A stretch of DNA of 30,213 nucleotides from Oscillospiraceae bacterium (lineage in GTDB: Bacteria > Bacillota > Clostridia > Oscillospirales > Acutalibacteraceae), in NCBI GenBank assembly GCA_029013165.1, contig JAQXMV010000152.1:1-30213 (forward strand). The letters run 5' to 3'. How positions within the stretch are numbered: the first letter of the stretch is position 1; each line of letters starts with the position of its first letter. The position numbers were made by a program, and so were the translations under genes. Below are positions 24,049 through 30,213 of the stretch, piece by piece. The notes beneath the pieces were generated by a model that did no database searches, was not told the DNA's origin, and saw nothing but the letters and a program-made list of their open reading frames with translations.

Positions 24049-24077
24049 ATTTTACAACATTATTCGCTGAAATTCAA
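24049..24077 (-). promoter_or_regulatory. Promoter of the PduL-type gene
   Basis: Minus strand -35 TTGAAT (24072-24077), 17-bp spacer, -10 TAAAAT (24049-24054). The leader is about 37 nt. Confidence 0.75.
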
Positions 24078-24131
24078 CCTTGCCAAAGGATTTTTTGCAT
24101 TAAGTTTAAATTTTTGCTCATCTATGTGCCG

Positions 24132-24166
24132 AAAAAATCCAGGGAATGGCTTAGGCCATTCCCTGG
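24132..24166 (-). terminator. Terminator of the Big2/DUF4474-like gene
   Basis: A perfect 12-bp stem (24155-24166 with 24139-24150), tetraloop CTAA, then six T on the minus strand (24132-24137). It lies 12 bases after the stop. Confidence 0.95.
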
Positions 24167-24178
24167 AAAATCTTATAA

Positions 24179-25288
24179 TCAGAAGAAAATCGAAAGCACA
24201 AGACCGTACCAGCCCAGTTTAAAGAACAGGGCGATGATCCTTGCAGCGAGCAGCACACCGATACCGGCCTTGATGATCATGGTGTTTTCGGCTTCGGAAA
24301 TGCCCTGCCATGAGAAAGAAACATCCTTGCCGTTGCGGCAGTAAGCGTCGATTCCCATGTCGGACTTGCTGGCACACTTGGTAAAGCCGCAGTCTCTGAG
24401 ACCGTCAGCGAAAAGCGTAGCCATTTGTTCATCGCGGAAAGTGAGCGTTGCTTCGATTCTCAGCTCGTCTGCCGGCTCATACTGTCTGAGGGTACCGGGA
24501 ACAAAGCCGGTGCACCACCAATATTCTTCAACAGGGCGCTTGAACAGGAGCTTATACTGCTGGGGCGTGTCGCCCTCTTTTTCCTGATGATAAACGCTCA
24601 TATCCATCACCGGCCAGTATTTCCTTGAGGCGGCAGGATAAAGGGTGAAGGGATCGGACTTCAGGCCGTCCTCATCTCGGTTGTATATGCCGATTTCACC
24701 GCCGTAAAGAACACCGTACTGACCTTTCCAAAGCTGAACCAGAAAGTCTCTTTCGTCATAATTGAAGAACACACGGATATAGTCGTATTCCATTCCCACA
24801 TAGGGCGCCACATAGTCATAGACCCGGGCAAAACCGAAGTTCTTCTGCCACGACGCCTTATCGTTGGCATAATAATAGTTGTAATCATAGCTGTACTGAT
24901 AGGAAAGCACATCGTTGGTTTCGAGATAGGAATGGACAATATTTTCCTTGTTGACCGCTTTCATGGGGAAAGTGGCGGAAACCTCCTGTCCGTCAACCTT
25001 GGCCGAAGCCGTGATCACAAAATCGCCGAGAGCCTTGCCCTTGACAAGACCGTTGCTGTTGACAGTGGCCACACTTTCATCGGAAGAAGACCAGTAAATC
25101 TTGGGATGGCTTTCCGTTCCCGTAACCTCTGCCTTGAGCAGTACACTCTGACCCACGCCGACATTCATGCCCCGGGAAGAAATCACCATTTCATAGTCAC
25201 CCGCTGCTGAGCACATCATGACGCCCAGACTGAGAATCAGCGCAAGAACAAAAAAGAAGGCTGAATTTTTGATTGCTTTTTTCATCAT
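24179..25288 (-). CDS. Secreted Big2-domain protein with a DUF4474-like domain
   Basis: A 369-residue surface protein. A signal peptide covers about 1-29 (cleavage near SAAG). A bacterial Ig-like Big2 domain follows (about 33-112; IYWSSSDESVATVNSNGLVKG). Then comes an aromatic-rich domain (about 118-335) with YDYIRVFFNYDERDFLVQLWKGQYG and GGEIGIYNRDEDG, which I associate with DUF4474. A hydrophobic C-terminal segment (about 341-369) should anchor it in the membrane, exposing both domains outside. No catalytic motif is recognised. AGGGGG lies six bases before the first ATG. It is monocistronic. Confidence 0.75.
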   Translation of the reverse strand: MMKKAIKNSAFFFVLALILSLGVMMCSAAGDYEMVISSRGMNVGVGQSVLLKAEVTGTESHPKIYWSSSDESVATVNSNGLVKGKALGDFVITASAKVDGQEVSATFPMKAVNKENIVHSYLETNDVLSYQYSYDYNYYYANDKASWQKNFGFARVYDYVAPYVGMEYDYIRVFFNYDERDFLVQLWKGQYGVLYGGEIGIYNRDEDGLKSDPFTLYPAASRKYWPVMDMSVYHQEKEGDTPQQYKLLFKRPVEEYWWCTGFVPGTLRQYEPADELRIEATLTFRDEQMATLFADGLRDCGFTKCASKSDMGIDAYCRNGKDVSFSWQGISEAENTMIIKAGIGVLLAARIIALFFKLGWYGLVLSIFF

Positions 25289-25338
25289 GCTAAACCCCCT
25301 ACTTGTGATGAAAATTTTAAATTTGTGTTAACAGATCA

Positions 25339-25371
25339 ATAATACCACAGTTGAAAATTCATTGCAACTGT
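25339..25371 (-). promoter_or_regulatory. Promoter and dyad of the Big2/DUF4474-like gene
   Basis: Minus strand -35 TTGCAA (25362-25367), 17-bp spacer, -10 TATTAT (25339-25344). An inverted repeat ACAGTTG (25347-25353) / CAACTGT (25365-25371), perfect 7-bp arms, covers the -35 and part of the spacer and may be an operator. Confidence 0.75.
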
Positions 25372-25449
25372 TTTGCAGAGATTTTGAAGGATTTTCAATG
25401 TTTTTTTACAATTCTCGGTCCTTATGGTGTTTTTTTCTACGACACTTTG

Positions 25450-25458
25450 TGCTATAAT
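25450..25458 (+). promoter_or_regulatory. Extended -10 promoter of the uracil-DNA glycosylase gene
   Basis: TGCTATAAT: perfect -10 TATAAT (25453-25458) with extended TG; no good -35. The predicted leader is about 36 nt. Confidence 0.7.
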
Positions 25459-25500
25459 CAGCAGTAAGAAGCGTTGATACTTTGCAAGGGAGCGAAAAAA

Positions 25501-26079
25501 ATGACGGTCAGTGAACACGAGAAACTGAAAAGCACCTGCATGGGATGCCGGAAATGTCCCCTTTTCAGCACCAGGACAAATGTTGTTTTTGCCTGCGGCA
25601 ATCCCGAGGCCAAAATCATGTTCGTCGGCGAGGGGCCCGGTGAGCAGGAGGACAAAACCGGTGAACCCTTTGTGGGCAAAAGCGGCCAGCTCCTTGACAA
25701 ATATCTGAAGCTGATCGACTTAGACAGACGCACCAATATCTATATCACCAATATCGTCAAATGCCGTCCGCCCCGCAACCGGGATCCGGAGCCTCAGGAA
25801 CAGGAGATATGCATCGACTATCTCCGCGGACAGGTTCGCGCCATCCGGCCGAAAATCATCGTCTGTCTCGGCAGAATCGCCGCCCAGAAGCTGATCTCTC
25901 CGACTTTCCGCGTCAGCGCCGATCACGGCAAATTCACCGAAAAGGGCGGCATCATCTTTATGGCGACCTTTCACCCCTCAGCTCTGCTGCGCAACGAGAG
26001 CAACAAGCCCCTGGCCCTGGCTGACTTTCAGGTGCTCAGAGAAAAGATCCGGGAGCTGGATCTTCTCAACGGGAGCTAA
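25501..26079 (+). CDS. Family 4 uracil-DNA glycosylase (Fe-S)
   Basis: A 192-residue enzyme that removes uracil from DNA to start base excision repair. Iron-sulfur ligands are C16, C19, C88 and C104. Active-site motif A is GEGPGEQED (43-51), with PFVGKSGQLLD and the ITNIVKCRPPRNRDP block following. Motif B is HPSALLRN (158-165). The ATG at 25501 has GGGAG eight bases upstream. Length and motif order are those of the bacterial/archaeal family 4. It converges on the PAP2 gene. Confidence 0.95.
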   Translation: MTVSEHEKLKSTCMGCRKCPLFSTRTNVVFACGNPEAKIMFVGEGPGEQEDKTGEPFVGKSGQLLDKYLKLIDLDRRTNIYITNIVKCRPPRNRDPEPQEQEICIDYLRGQVRAIRPKIIVCLGRIAAQKLISPTFRVSADHGKFTEKGGIIFMATFHPSALLRNESNKPLALADFQVLREKIRELDLLNGS

Positions 26080-26086
26080 AAGAATG

Positions 26087-26135
26087 ATCCCCGGTATTTC
26101 TGCCGACAGGCAGGAAAATACCGGGGATTTTGTTT
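26087..26135 (+). terminator. Terminator of the uracil-DNA glycosylase gene
   Basis: A perfect 13-bp stem (26087-26099 with 26116-26128), an inner CTGCC/GGCAG extension and GACA loop, then TTTTGTTT. It sits between convergent genes, but only the plus-strand reading has a T-run. Confidence 0.88.
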
Positions 26136-26155
26136 CAAGACCGGCGTCTGACGGA

Positions 26156-26779
26156 TCAGGCTTTCTTTTTCGTCAGCTTCGCTTTCAGGGTTTCCAGTAC
26201 CTTTTCAAAAATCGGATATGCGAATTTCGCAACCAGTACGGCAACGAGTGCATAAACAATACCGACGATCATACCGCCGATGACATCGGTGCAGTAATGA
26301 ACTTCGACATAAATTCTTGAAAAGCCCATCAGCACGGCAAAAACCGTGGTGGGAATGCCGATCTTCCTGTCATACCAGAGCACGGCGATGGCAGCGGCAA
26401 AAGCCGATGAGGTGTGACCCGACGGGAAAGAATAGCTGCTGGGAACCTTAATTCCGAACTCCGGGAATTTATAAGTCTCAAACCACCAGGCATACTGCTG
26501 GGGATCCAGATTAAAGGGACGGGGTCTGGCAAAGATATCTTTCAGCACCAGGTTATTCAGCACCACCATAATGACCAGAGCAGCCAGAACCGTAAAGCCG
26601 ACCTTACGGTACTTTTTGGTACAAAGCAGAACCAGACCCATGGCAATGAAGATGATGCCCTCCTCGCCCAGGGTGGTGATCGTCACCATTATGGCTGTCA
26701 GAATGGGGTTCTGGATGCTCTGCACCCACTGAAAAACACTCAGGTCAAAATGCAAAAACGAATCAAAAACAGCGCTCAT
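26156..26779 (-). CDS. PAP2-family membrane phosphatase
   Basis: A 207-residue integral membrane phosphatase with about five or six helices. The three active-site motifs are complete: KX6RP (K80 to R87-P88), PSGH (119-122) and SRX5HX3D (S154, H161, D165). Such enzymes act on undecaprenyl pyrophosphate (BacA-independent recycling), phosphatidic acid or phosphatidylglycerol phosphate; the sequence alone does not decide. The C-terminus ends in a lysine-rich tail. AAAGGAGG precedes the ATG by about ten bases. Confidence 0.9.
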   Translation of the reverse strand: MSAVFDSFLHFDLSVFQWVQSIQNPILTAIMVTITTLGEEGIIFIAMGLVLLCTKKYRKVGFTVLAALVIMVVLNNLVLKDIFARPRPFNLDPQQYAWWFETYKFPEFGIKVPSSYSFPSGHTSSAFAAAIAVLWYDRKIGIPTTVFAVLMGFSRIYVEVHYCTDVIGGMIVGIVYALVAVLVAKFAYPIFEKVLETLKAKLTKKKA

Positions 26780-26828
26780 TTTTTCTTTATCCTCCTTTCG
26801 TAATAAATGTATATGTCAGCCGACCGGA

Positions 26829-26858
26829 TAACGGAACCGAAACAAAGGATTTCCGTTA
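26829..26858. repeat. Inverted repeat between PAP2 and YfcE genes
   Basis: TAACGGAA (26829-26836) and TTCCGTTA (26851-26858) are perfect 8-bp arms with a 14-base loop; GG/CC outside one mismatch extends them. It lies 20 bases past the YfcE stop without a T-run, so it may be a poor terminator or part of the PAP2 control region. Confidence 0.5.
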
Positions 26859-26878
26859 CCCTTAGCATAAGACCGATT

Positions 26879-27346
26879 TCACCACACCGACCGGAAAGAG
26901 AGATCGAATGTTCCCTTTTCCACGGTGATAACGCAGTATCTTCCGTCGCAGAGTGCGCCGGGATTGACGGCGCAGACGCCTGTCACCGGATCGTGATACA
27001 TGCCGTGGCGGTGGGTGTGACCGTAAAGCGCCACCTGTGCCATGACGCCGGTAGCCTTGTCAAGCAGAGAAGTAAGCGTATAGCGCACATCAAAAAGGTG
27101 GCCGTGGCAGGCCATGAATGTGACGCCGTCAATATGTTGATAGGCCTCGCTTTCCTGCGAAAAGCCAAAATCGTTATTGCCCCGGACAAAGACATATTGC
27201 TTTTCCGGATAGAGCTCCGGTAAAGTCAGCGCCTCTTTCAGACCGTCACCGAGACAGAAAACCCTTTCACAGTCCTTTTCTTTGTTCATCATAATTGTCA
27301 TCAGATCTTTTCTGCCGTGACTATCCGAAAAGACGAGAACTTTCAT
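26879..27346 (-). CDS. YfcE/MJ0936-type metallophosphodiesterase
   Basis: A 155-residue calcineurin-like phosphoesterase. Metal ligands read off in order: D8 and H10 (FSDSHG), D34 (LGDG), the GNND motif (56-59), H81 in CHGH, and H110 and H112 in GHTH. The family hydrolyses phosphodiesters with Mn2+; the cellular substrate is unknown. In many Firmicutes it lies next to an rdgB/xanthosine pyrophosphatase gene, absent here. AGGTGA precedes the ATG by seven bases. Confidence 0.92.
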   Translation of the reverse strand: MKVLVFSDSHGRKDLMTIMMNKEKDCERVFCLGDGLKEALTLPELYPEKQYVFVRGNNDFGFSQESEAYQHIDGVTFMACHGHLFDVRYTLTSLLDKATGVMAQVALYGHTHRHGMYHDPVTGVCAVNPGALCDGRYCVITVEKGTFDLSFRSVW

Positions 27347-27386
27347 TCATAATTCACCTGCCCGAAGCATAGAGTTTAACAAAGAT

Positions 27387-27415
27387 AATATAGCACAAGT
27401 CAGGTGATTTTTCAA
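27387..27415 (-). promoter_or_regulatory. Promoter of the YfcE-type gene
   Basis: Minus strand -35 TTGAAA (27410-27415), 17-bp spacer, -10 TATATT (27387-27392) with extended TGC. The -35 overlaps the start codon of the divergent small gene, so the two genes share their control DNA. Confidence 0.75.
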
Positions 27416-27648
27416 TGGCAAACGAAACAAATCTTTCCGGTGATCAGATTAACTCCATCATGAATCAAATGAAAAACGAGCAGGATTCCGACGGGGAAAA
27501 GCTCGACAGACTGATGCGGGACAACCTCAGCGACGACCAGCGGCAGGCTGTTATGAATATCATTTCCGACGAAGAGAGGCTACGTCAGATCCTTTCCTCT
27601 CCGGTGGCCAAAAAGTTCCTGGAGCGTTTGGCCAAAAGGGGTGAATGA
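27415..27648 (+). CDS. Small acidic helical protein, unknown
   Basis: A 77-residue protein I cannot name. It is polar, without cysteine, signal or membrane segment, and reads as short amphipathic helices: QINSIMNQMKNEQ at the start and LSSPVAKKFLERLAKRGE at the end. AGGTGA lies seven bases before the ATG. It is the first of three short genes at 27415-28225. No good vegetative promoter is seen upstream. A weak sigma-E/K-like match (TCATAATT at 27347-27354, CATAGAGT at 27368-27375) is noted but not relied on. Confidence 0.65.
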   Translation: MANETNLSGDQINSIMNQMKNEQDSDGEKLDRLMRDNLSDDQRQAVMNIISDEERLRQILSSPVAKKFLERLAKRGE

Positions 27649-27655
27649 CAAACCA

Positions 27656-28021
27656 ATGGATCCGGGTTCACTGAATATCCATGACATCGAGAAAATCATT
27701 TCCTCCATGAATCCCGGCGACATTCAGCAGCTTCAGGATATGGCGGCAGCTTTTTTCGCCCCCGGAGACAACGGCAGCGAAAAAAGCAAGAAAAACACCG
27801 GTAAATCTCCTCAGGATACGGAGCCAAGCCTGGATCTGGAAACCGTGAACCGGATCATGCGTATCATCAACAAGCTGAAATCCCAGCCGCCGGATCCGCG
27901 CTGTCAGCTCATTGCGGCGCTCAAGCCCATGCTGTCGCCGCCGCGGCAAAAAAAAGCCGATGAGGCCATCAATATTCTGCACATGATGCAGGCTCTGCCT
28001 ATGATCAAAGAGCTTTTCTGA
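27656..28021 (+). CDS. Small two-helical-block protein, unknown
   Basis: A 121-residue protein of unknown function. An N-terminal helical block (about 5-38, DIEKIISSMNPGDIQQLQDM) is joined by a charged Ser/Lys/Asp linker to a C-terminal block with PPDPRCQLIAALKPMLSPPRQ and ADEAINILHMMQALPMI. The second block resembles a recurring 'ALKPxLSxxRxxKxDEAIxIL' pattern I associate with uncharacterised Clostridia proteins. I prefer the ATG at 27656; a GTG at 27641 would overlap the previous stop. It is the middle gene of the run. Confidence 0.65.
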   Translation: MDPGSLNIHDIEKIISSMNPGDIQQLQDMAAAFFAPGDNGSEKSKKNTGKSPQDTEPSLDLETVNRIMRIINKLKSQPPDPRCQLIAALKPMLSPPRQKKADEAINILHMMQALPMIKELF

Positions 28022-28039
28022 AAAAAGGAGTGAGGTGAG

Positions 28040-28225
28040 ATGAGAGATTTTTGGTATAAGGGAGAAAACAGCAGACCGTCTCCTCAGCCGGGCAGCAACT
28101 TTCCTTTTTCTTTTCTCTCTCAGCTCGACAAAGACGCCGTCCTGATCCTGACGCTGATCACTCTGCTGCGCAGAGAAAAAGCCGACGAGGGACTGATCAT
28201 GGCGCTGATGTATATCCTCACTTGA
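28040..28225 (+). CDS. Small hydrophobic-helix protein, unknown
   Basis: A 61-residue protein: a Pro/Ser/Phe-rich N-terminal half, then a helix LDKDAVLILTLITLLRREKADEGLIMALMYIL that is hydrophobic in two blocks separated by charges. This pattern of two short leucine/isoleucine blocks is one I associate with small Clostridia proteins of unknown role. AAGGAG and GAGG lie before the ATG. It is the last gene of the run; its stop codon lies within the -35 element of the next promoter. Confidence 0.65.
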   Translation: MRDFWYKGENSRPSPQPGSNFPFSFLSQLDKDAVLILTLITLLRREKADEGLIMALMYILT

Positions 28226-28250
28226 CAAAGCAAGCAATTCGTACTAAGAT
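28222..28250 (+). promoter_or_regulatory. Promoter of the TSCPD gene
   Basis: A perfect -35 TTGACA (28222-28227), 17-bp spacer and -10 TAAGAT (28245-28250). The leader is about 28 nt and carries AAAGGAAG. The -35 overlaps the stop codon of the preceding small gene. Confidence 0.75.
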
Positions 28251-28284
28251 ATACGAAGATCAAAAAACGAAAGGAAGTATCACT

Positions 28285-28530
28285 ATGCAATACAGCTACA
28301 AGCCCAAGGGCGTTTGCTCCCGAGGCATTAGTTTTGAAATCGTCGACGGAAAGGTCAGAAACATTCAGTTCGCCGGCGGCTGCTCCGGCAACACACAGGG
28401 CGTCGCTGCCCTGGCGGACGGCATGACAGCGGAAGAGGTCATCGCTAAGCTCTCCGGCATACGCTGCGGCTTCAAGGGCACTTCCTGCCCCGATCAGTTG
28501 GCCAAGGCTGTCAAGGAAGCCACGGAGTAA
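28285..28530 (+). CDS. TSCPD-domain protein (TIGR03905-like)
   Basis: An 81-residue standalone TSCPD domain. The four cysteines are C11, C33 (GGCSGNTQGV), C61 and C68 (TSCPD, 66-70), probably a metal site. TSCPD domains also occur at the C-terminus of class II-type ribonucleotide reductases; the standalone TIGR03905 group has no established function. The start is the ATG at 28285, seven bases after AAAGGAAG. In the 90 bases after it I see only a CTGTGAC/GTCACAG inverted repeat (28574-28580, 28598-28604), not a clear terminator. Confidence 0.9.
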   Translation: MQYSYKPKGVCSRGISFEIVDGKVRNIQFAGGCSGNTQGVAALADGMTAEEVIAKLSGIRCGFKGTSCPDQLAKAVKEATE

Positions 28531-28620
28531 TCCCGTCTGCTTTCTGTCATTTTACGCCGACTGAATTACAATGCTGTGACTTTTGACTTACAAATCCGTC
28601 ACAGATGGCACAACGAAAAG

Positions 28621-28653
28621 AAAAAATGGGGCTGTCTCAGTGCGACAGCCCCA
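28621..28653 (-). terminator. Terminator of galM
   Basis: A perfect 10-bp stem on the minus strand (28644-28653 with 28627-28636), seven-base loop, then six T (28621-28626). Seven bases after the galM stop. Confidence 0.95.
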
Positions 28654-28659
28654 CTTCAT

Positions 28660-29700
28660 TTATACTTTGAAAATCGTTACGCTCTCAAACTTCTCGCCCT
28701 TTTGGAAGGTGCACTGCGGAAACTCCGGATGATTCGGCGTATCGGGATAAAACTGCGTCTCCAAGCAAAAACCGTAATGCTTCTGCAAAGCGATTCCGTC
28801 CTTTCCCATTTCACTTCCGTCCAGGAAGTTAGCAACATAAAGCTGCACGCCCGGCATATCACTCATAACCTCCAGCTTTCTTCCGCTTTTTTCGTCGCTG
28901 ACCTTAGCCACCGGGCGGAGCTGACCGCTTTCGCCGCTGACGCAGAAATTATGGTCGTAACCGCGGCACTTGATGAGCTGGGGATCATCTGCCCCGATGT
29001 CTTGGCCAATCTTTTTCGGCTGTGTGAAGTCAAAGGCAGTGCCTTTCACGCTGCGGATCTCTCCTGTTGGTATGTCATCCTCATCGGTGGGAGTGAAATA
29101 TTCACAGTTGAGCATCAGTTCATGATCGAGGACATCGCCGTTGGCCGTTGTGCCGAGATTGAAATAGGCATGGTTGGTCATGTTGATCACGGTCTCTCTG
29201 TCGGGAACGGCACGGTAACGGATCTCCAGCTCGTTGCGGTCGGTGAGAAGATAAGTCACCGTCACATCCACATTGCCGGGGAATCCCTCTTTTCCGTCGG
29301 GACTGTGATAGGAAAACTCAACAGCGTTGTCATCGATGATAATGGCTTTCCAGATAGCACTGCTGAATTCACCGCCGCCGTGGAGACAAGTCTTGCCGTT
29401 TTCGTTTTTCGTCAGGTCATACTCTTTGCCGGAAAGTGTAAACTTTCCGCCGCCGATCCGGTTGGCATACTGACCGATGATCTCACCGGTATAAGTACCC
29501 GAAGCGAGATGGCCCGCAATGCTGTCGAAACCCATAATGATATCGCCCATATTTCCGTCTCTGTCCGGACAGACGAAGGAATTGAGAGTGGCACCTCTTG
29601 TGATAATACCTGCGGAAACCTCGTTGTTATTGGTGATGGTGAAAAGATGAACCGGTGTTCCGTCAGGCAGGTGATCGTAAAGTGTTTTAACTACGCTCAT
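28660..29700 (-). CDS. galM: Aldose 1-epimerase (mutarotase)
   Basis: A 346-residue GalM, which interconverts alpha and beta anomers of aldoses such as galactose. Motifs: GQYANRIGGGKF near residue 75, CLHGGG, the catalytic histidine in INMTNHAYFNL, and the catalytic glutamate in CLETQFYPDTPNHPEFP. The ATG at 29700 has AAAGGAT six bases upstream; an upstream ATG at 29802 would lie beyond the promoter and is rejected. It is divergent from a GH95 gene, which suggests joint use in releasing and processing hexoses. Confidence 0.95.
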   Translation of the reverse strand: MSVVKTLYDHLPDGTPVHLFTITNNNEVSAGIITRGATLNSFVCPDRDGNMGDIIMGFDSIAGHLASGTYTGEIIGQYANRIGGGKFTLSGKEYDLTKNENGKTCLHGGGEFSSAIWKAIIIDDNAVEFSYHSPDGKEGFPGNVDVTVTYLLTDRNELEIRYRAVPDRETVINMTNHAYFNLGTTANGDVLDHELMLNCEYFTPTDEDDIPTGEIRSVKGTAFDFTQPKKIGQDIGADDPQLIKCRGYDHNFCVSGESGQLRPVAKVSDEKSGRKLEVMSDMPGVQLYVANFLDGSEMGKDGIALQKHYGFCLETQFYPDTPNHPEFPQCTFQKGEKFESVTIFKV

Positions 29701-29737
29701 AATGATATCCTTTCCGGTATATAAATTTTTCCTTTTT

Positions 29738-29766
29738 ATTTTAGCATAGTTTTTTTGGTTTGTAAA
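29738..29766 (-). promoter_or_regulatory. Promoter of galM
   Basis: Minus strand -35 TTTACA (29761-29766), 17-bp spacer, -10 TAAAAT (29738-29743) with extended TGC. The two divergent -35 elements (galM, GH95) are 23 bp apart. Confidence 0.8.
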
Positions 29767-29789
29767 TTGTTTTCTTTCACGGACACAGG

Positions 29790-29818
29790 TTGCATATTTC
29801 ACGAAAAAAAGCTATAAT
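29790..29818 (+). promoter_or_regulatory. Promoter of the GH95 gene
   Basis: -35 TTGCAT (29790-29795), 17-bp spacer, perfect -10 TATAAT (29813-29818). The start is near 29825, with a leader of about 68 nt. Confidence 0.85.
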
Positions 29819-29820
29819 GG

Positions 29821-29871
29821 GACAAAACAGTATTTTCTGAAAATCACGCGTGAAAATTCTGCGATTTTGTC
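29821..29871 (+). promoter_or_regulatory. Structured leader with palindrome before the GH95 gene
   Basis: GACAAAA (29821-29827) pairs with TTTTGTC (29865-29871), and inside it ATTTTC (29832-29837) pairs with GAAAAT (29852-29857). At the centre TCACGCGTGA (29844-29853) is a perfect 10-bp palindrome, an operator candidate just downstream of the start. The outer arm begins slightly before the predicted start, so it may act as DNA rather than RNA. Confidence 0.45.
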
Positions 29872-29892
29872 TAAAAAAACAGAGGTGAAAAA

Positions 29893-30213
29893 ATGATACT
29901 TTGCTATAATAAACCCGCCAACATGAGCTATCTCGGCTGGGAGACCGAGGCTCTCCCCCTGGGCAACGGAAAAATCGGCGCAAAGGTTTTCGGCGGCGTG
30001 GAATGTGAACTCATCCACTTCAATGAGAAAACCCTCTGGTCCGGCGGCAGTGAGGTACCCGGCTGGTGCGCCGGCATCAAGAACACCGACAAGGGCGCCG
30101 CGCTGAAAAAAATCCAGCGCTTGCTGGACGAGGGTCAAGACAAGCAGGCCACCGCCGCCATGAGTGAGCTGGAGGGCGATATGGCCGGTTTCGGAAACTA
30201 TCAGTCCTTCGGC
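29893..30213 (+). CDS. GH95-family glycosidase, N-terminal part (runs off the window)
   Basis: The reading frame is open from the ATG at 29893 to the window end, giving the first 107 residues. The start MILCYNKPA and the block EALPLGNGKIGAKVFGG followed by HFNEKTLWSGG match the beginning of GH95 enzymes (alpha-1,2-L-fucosidase or alpha-L-galactosidase). There is no signal peptide, so the enzyme is probably cytoplasmic and would act on imported oligosaccharides. AGAGGTG precedes the ATG by five bases. The catalytic residues lie beyond the window, so fucose versus galactose specificity cannot be read. Confidence 0.88.
   Translation, partial: MILCYNKPANMSYLGWETEALPLGNGKIGAKVFGGVECELIHFNEKTLWSGGSEVPGWCAGIKNTDKGAALKKIQRLLDEGQDKQATAAMSELEGDMAGFGNYQSFG

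Noticed and set aside
28576..29724. A 382-codon plus-strand open frame opposite galM
   Set aside because: It mirrors galM, has no ribosome binding site or family signature, and overlaps the galM terminator and promoter.
1..30213. CRISPR arrays, insertion sequences, integrase or attachment sites
   Set aside because: No regularly spaced direct repeats, transposase or integrase motifs were seen; the tRNA genes are intact without flanking repeats.

Overview
The window looks like chromosomal DNA from a Gram-positive Clostridia-type bacterium, most likely a gut-associated Oscillospiraceae/Ruminococcaceae relative. The reasons are strong AGGAGG-type ribosome binding sites, consensus TTGACA/TATAAT promoters, short intergenic hairpin terminators, lipoprotein-anchored ABC binding proteins, a YerC/TrpR-like regulator, and carbohydrate genes (malQ, a maltodextrin-type ABC importer, galM, GH95). 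Base composition is roughly balanced throughout. No insertion sequence, integrase, phage gene or CRISPR array was seen. Family names come from reading motifs, not from database searches.

Layout. 1-250: two tRNA genes (Asp, Val) on the minus strand behind a consensus promoter. 324-2349: a minus-strand operon yerC - methyltransferase - hslO. 2425-3528: a membrane-anchored alpha/beta hydrolase with its own promoter and terminator. 3651-9286: a plus-strand maltodextrin operon (malQ, binding lipoprotein, two permeases, MsmK-type ATPase). 9333-11889: a polar amino-acid ABC importer (binding lipoprotein, permease, ATPase). Its binding protein appears circularly permuted and its start region lies in a long inverted repeat. 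11911-15595: a minus-strand three-gene set of condensation-domain-like protein, AMP-forming acyl ligase and discrete acyl carrier protein. 15711-18773: rmuC, divergent from an orphan family-5 peptide-binding lipoprotein. 18789-20082: a J-domain coiled-coil protein and a HIRAN-domain protein. 20117-21284: gapA. 21381-24077: YfbR-type nucleotidase, an anchored propeller-like protein and a PduL-type phosphotransacylase. 24132-25371: a secreted Big2/DUF4474-like protein. 25450-26779: family-4 uracil-DNA glycosylase converging on a PAP2 phosphatase. 26879-28250: YfcE-type phosphodiesterase, divergent from a run of three small unknown proteins. 28285-28653: a TSCPD-domain protein. 28660-30213: galM, divergent from the start of a GH95 glycosidase that runs off the window.

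How the genes work together. The left-centre half is nutrient acquisition: maltodextrin uptake with MalQ processing, then amino-acid uptake. Glyceraldehyde-3-phosphate dehydrogenase, GalM and GH95 fit saccharide catabolism. The best candidates for something undescribed are the C/A/T-like acyl transfer operon (11976-15447) with a near-perfect 21-bp dyad upstream, the circularly permuted amino-acid binding protein, the J-domain/HIRAN pair, and the three-small-protein run. No stretch longer than 300 bases lacks a gene. The larger intergenic gaps (about 100-200 bases) hold the promoters, terminators and dyads listed.
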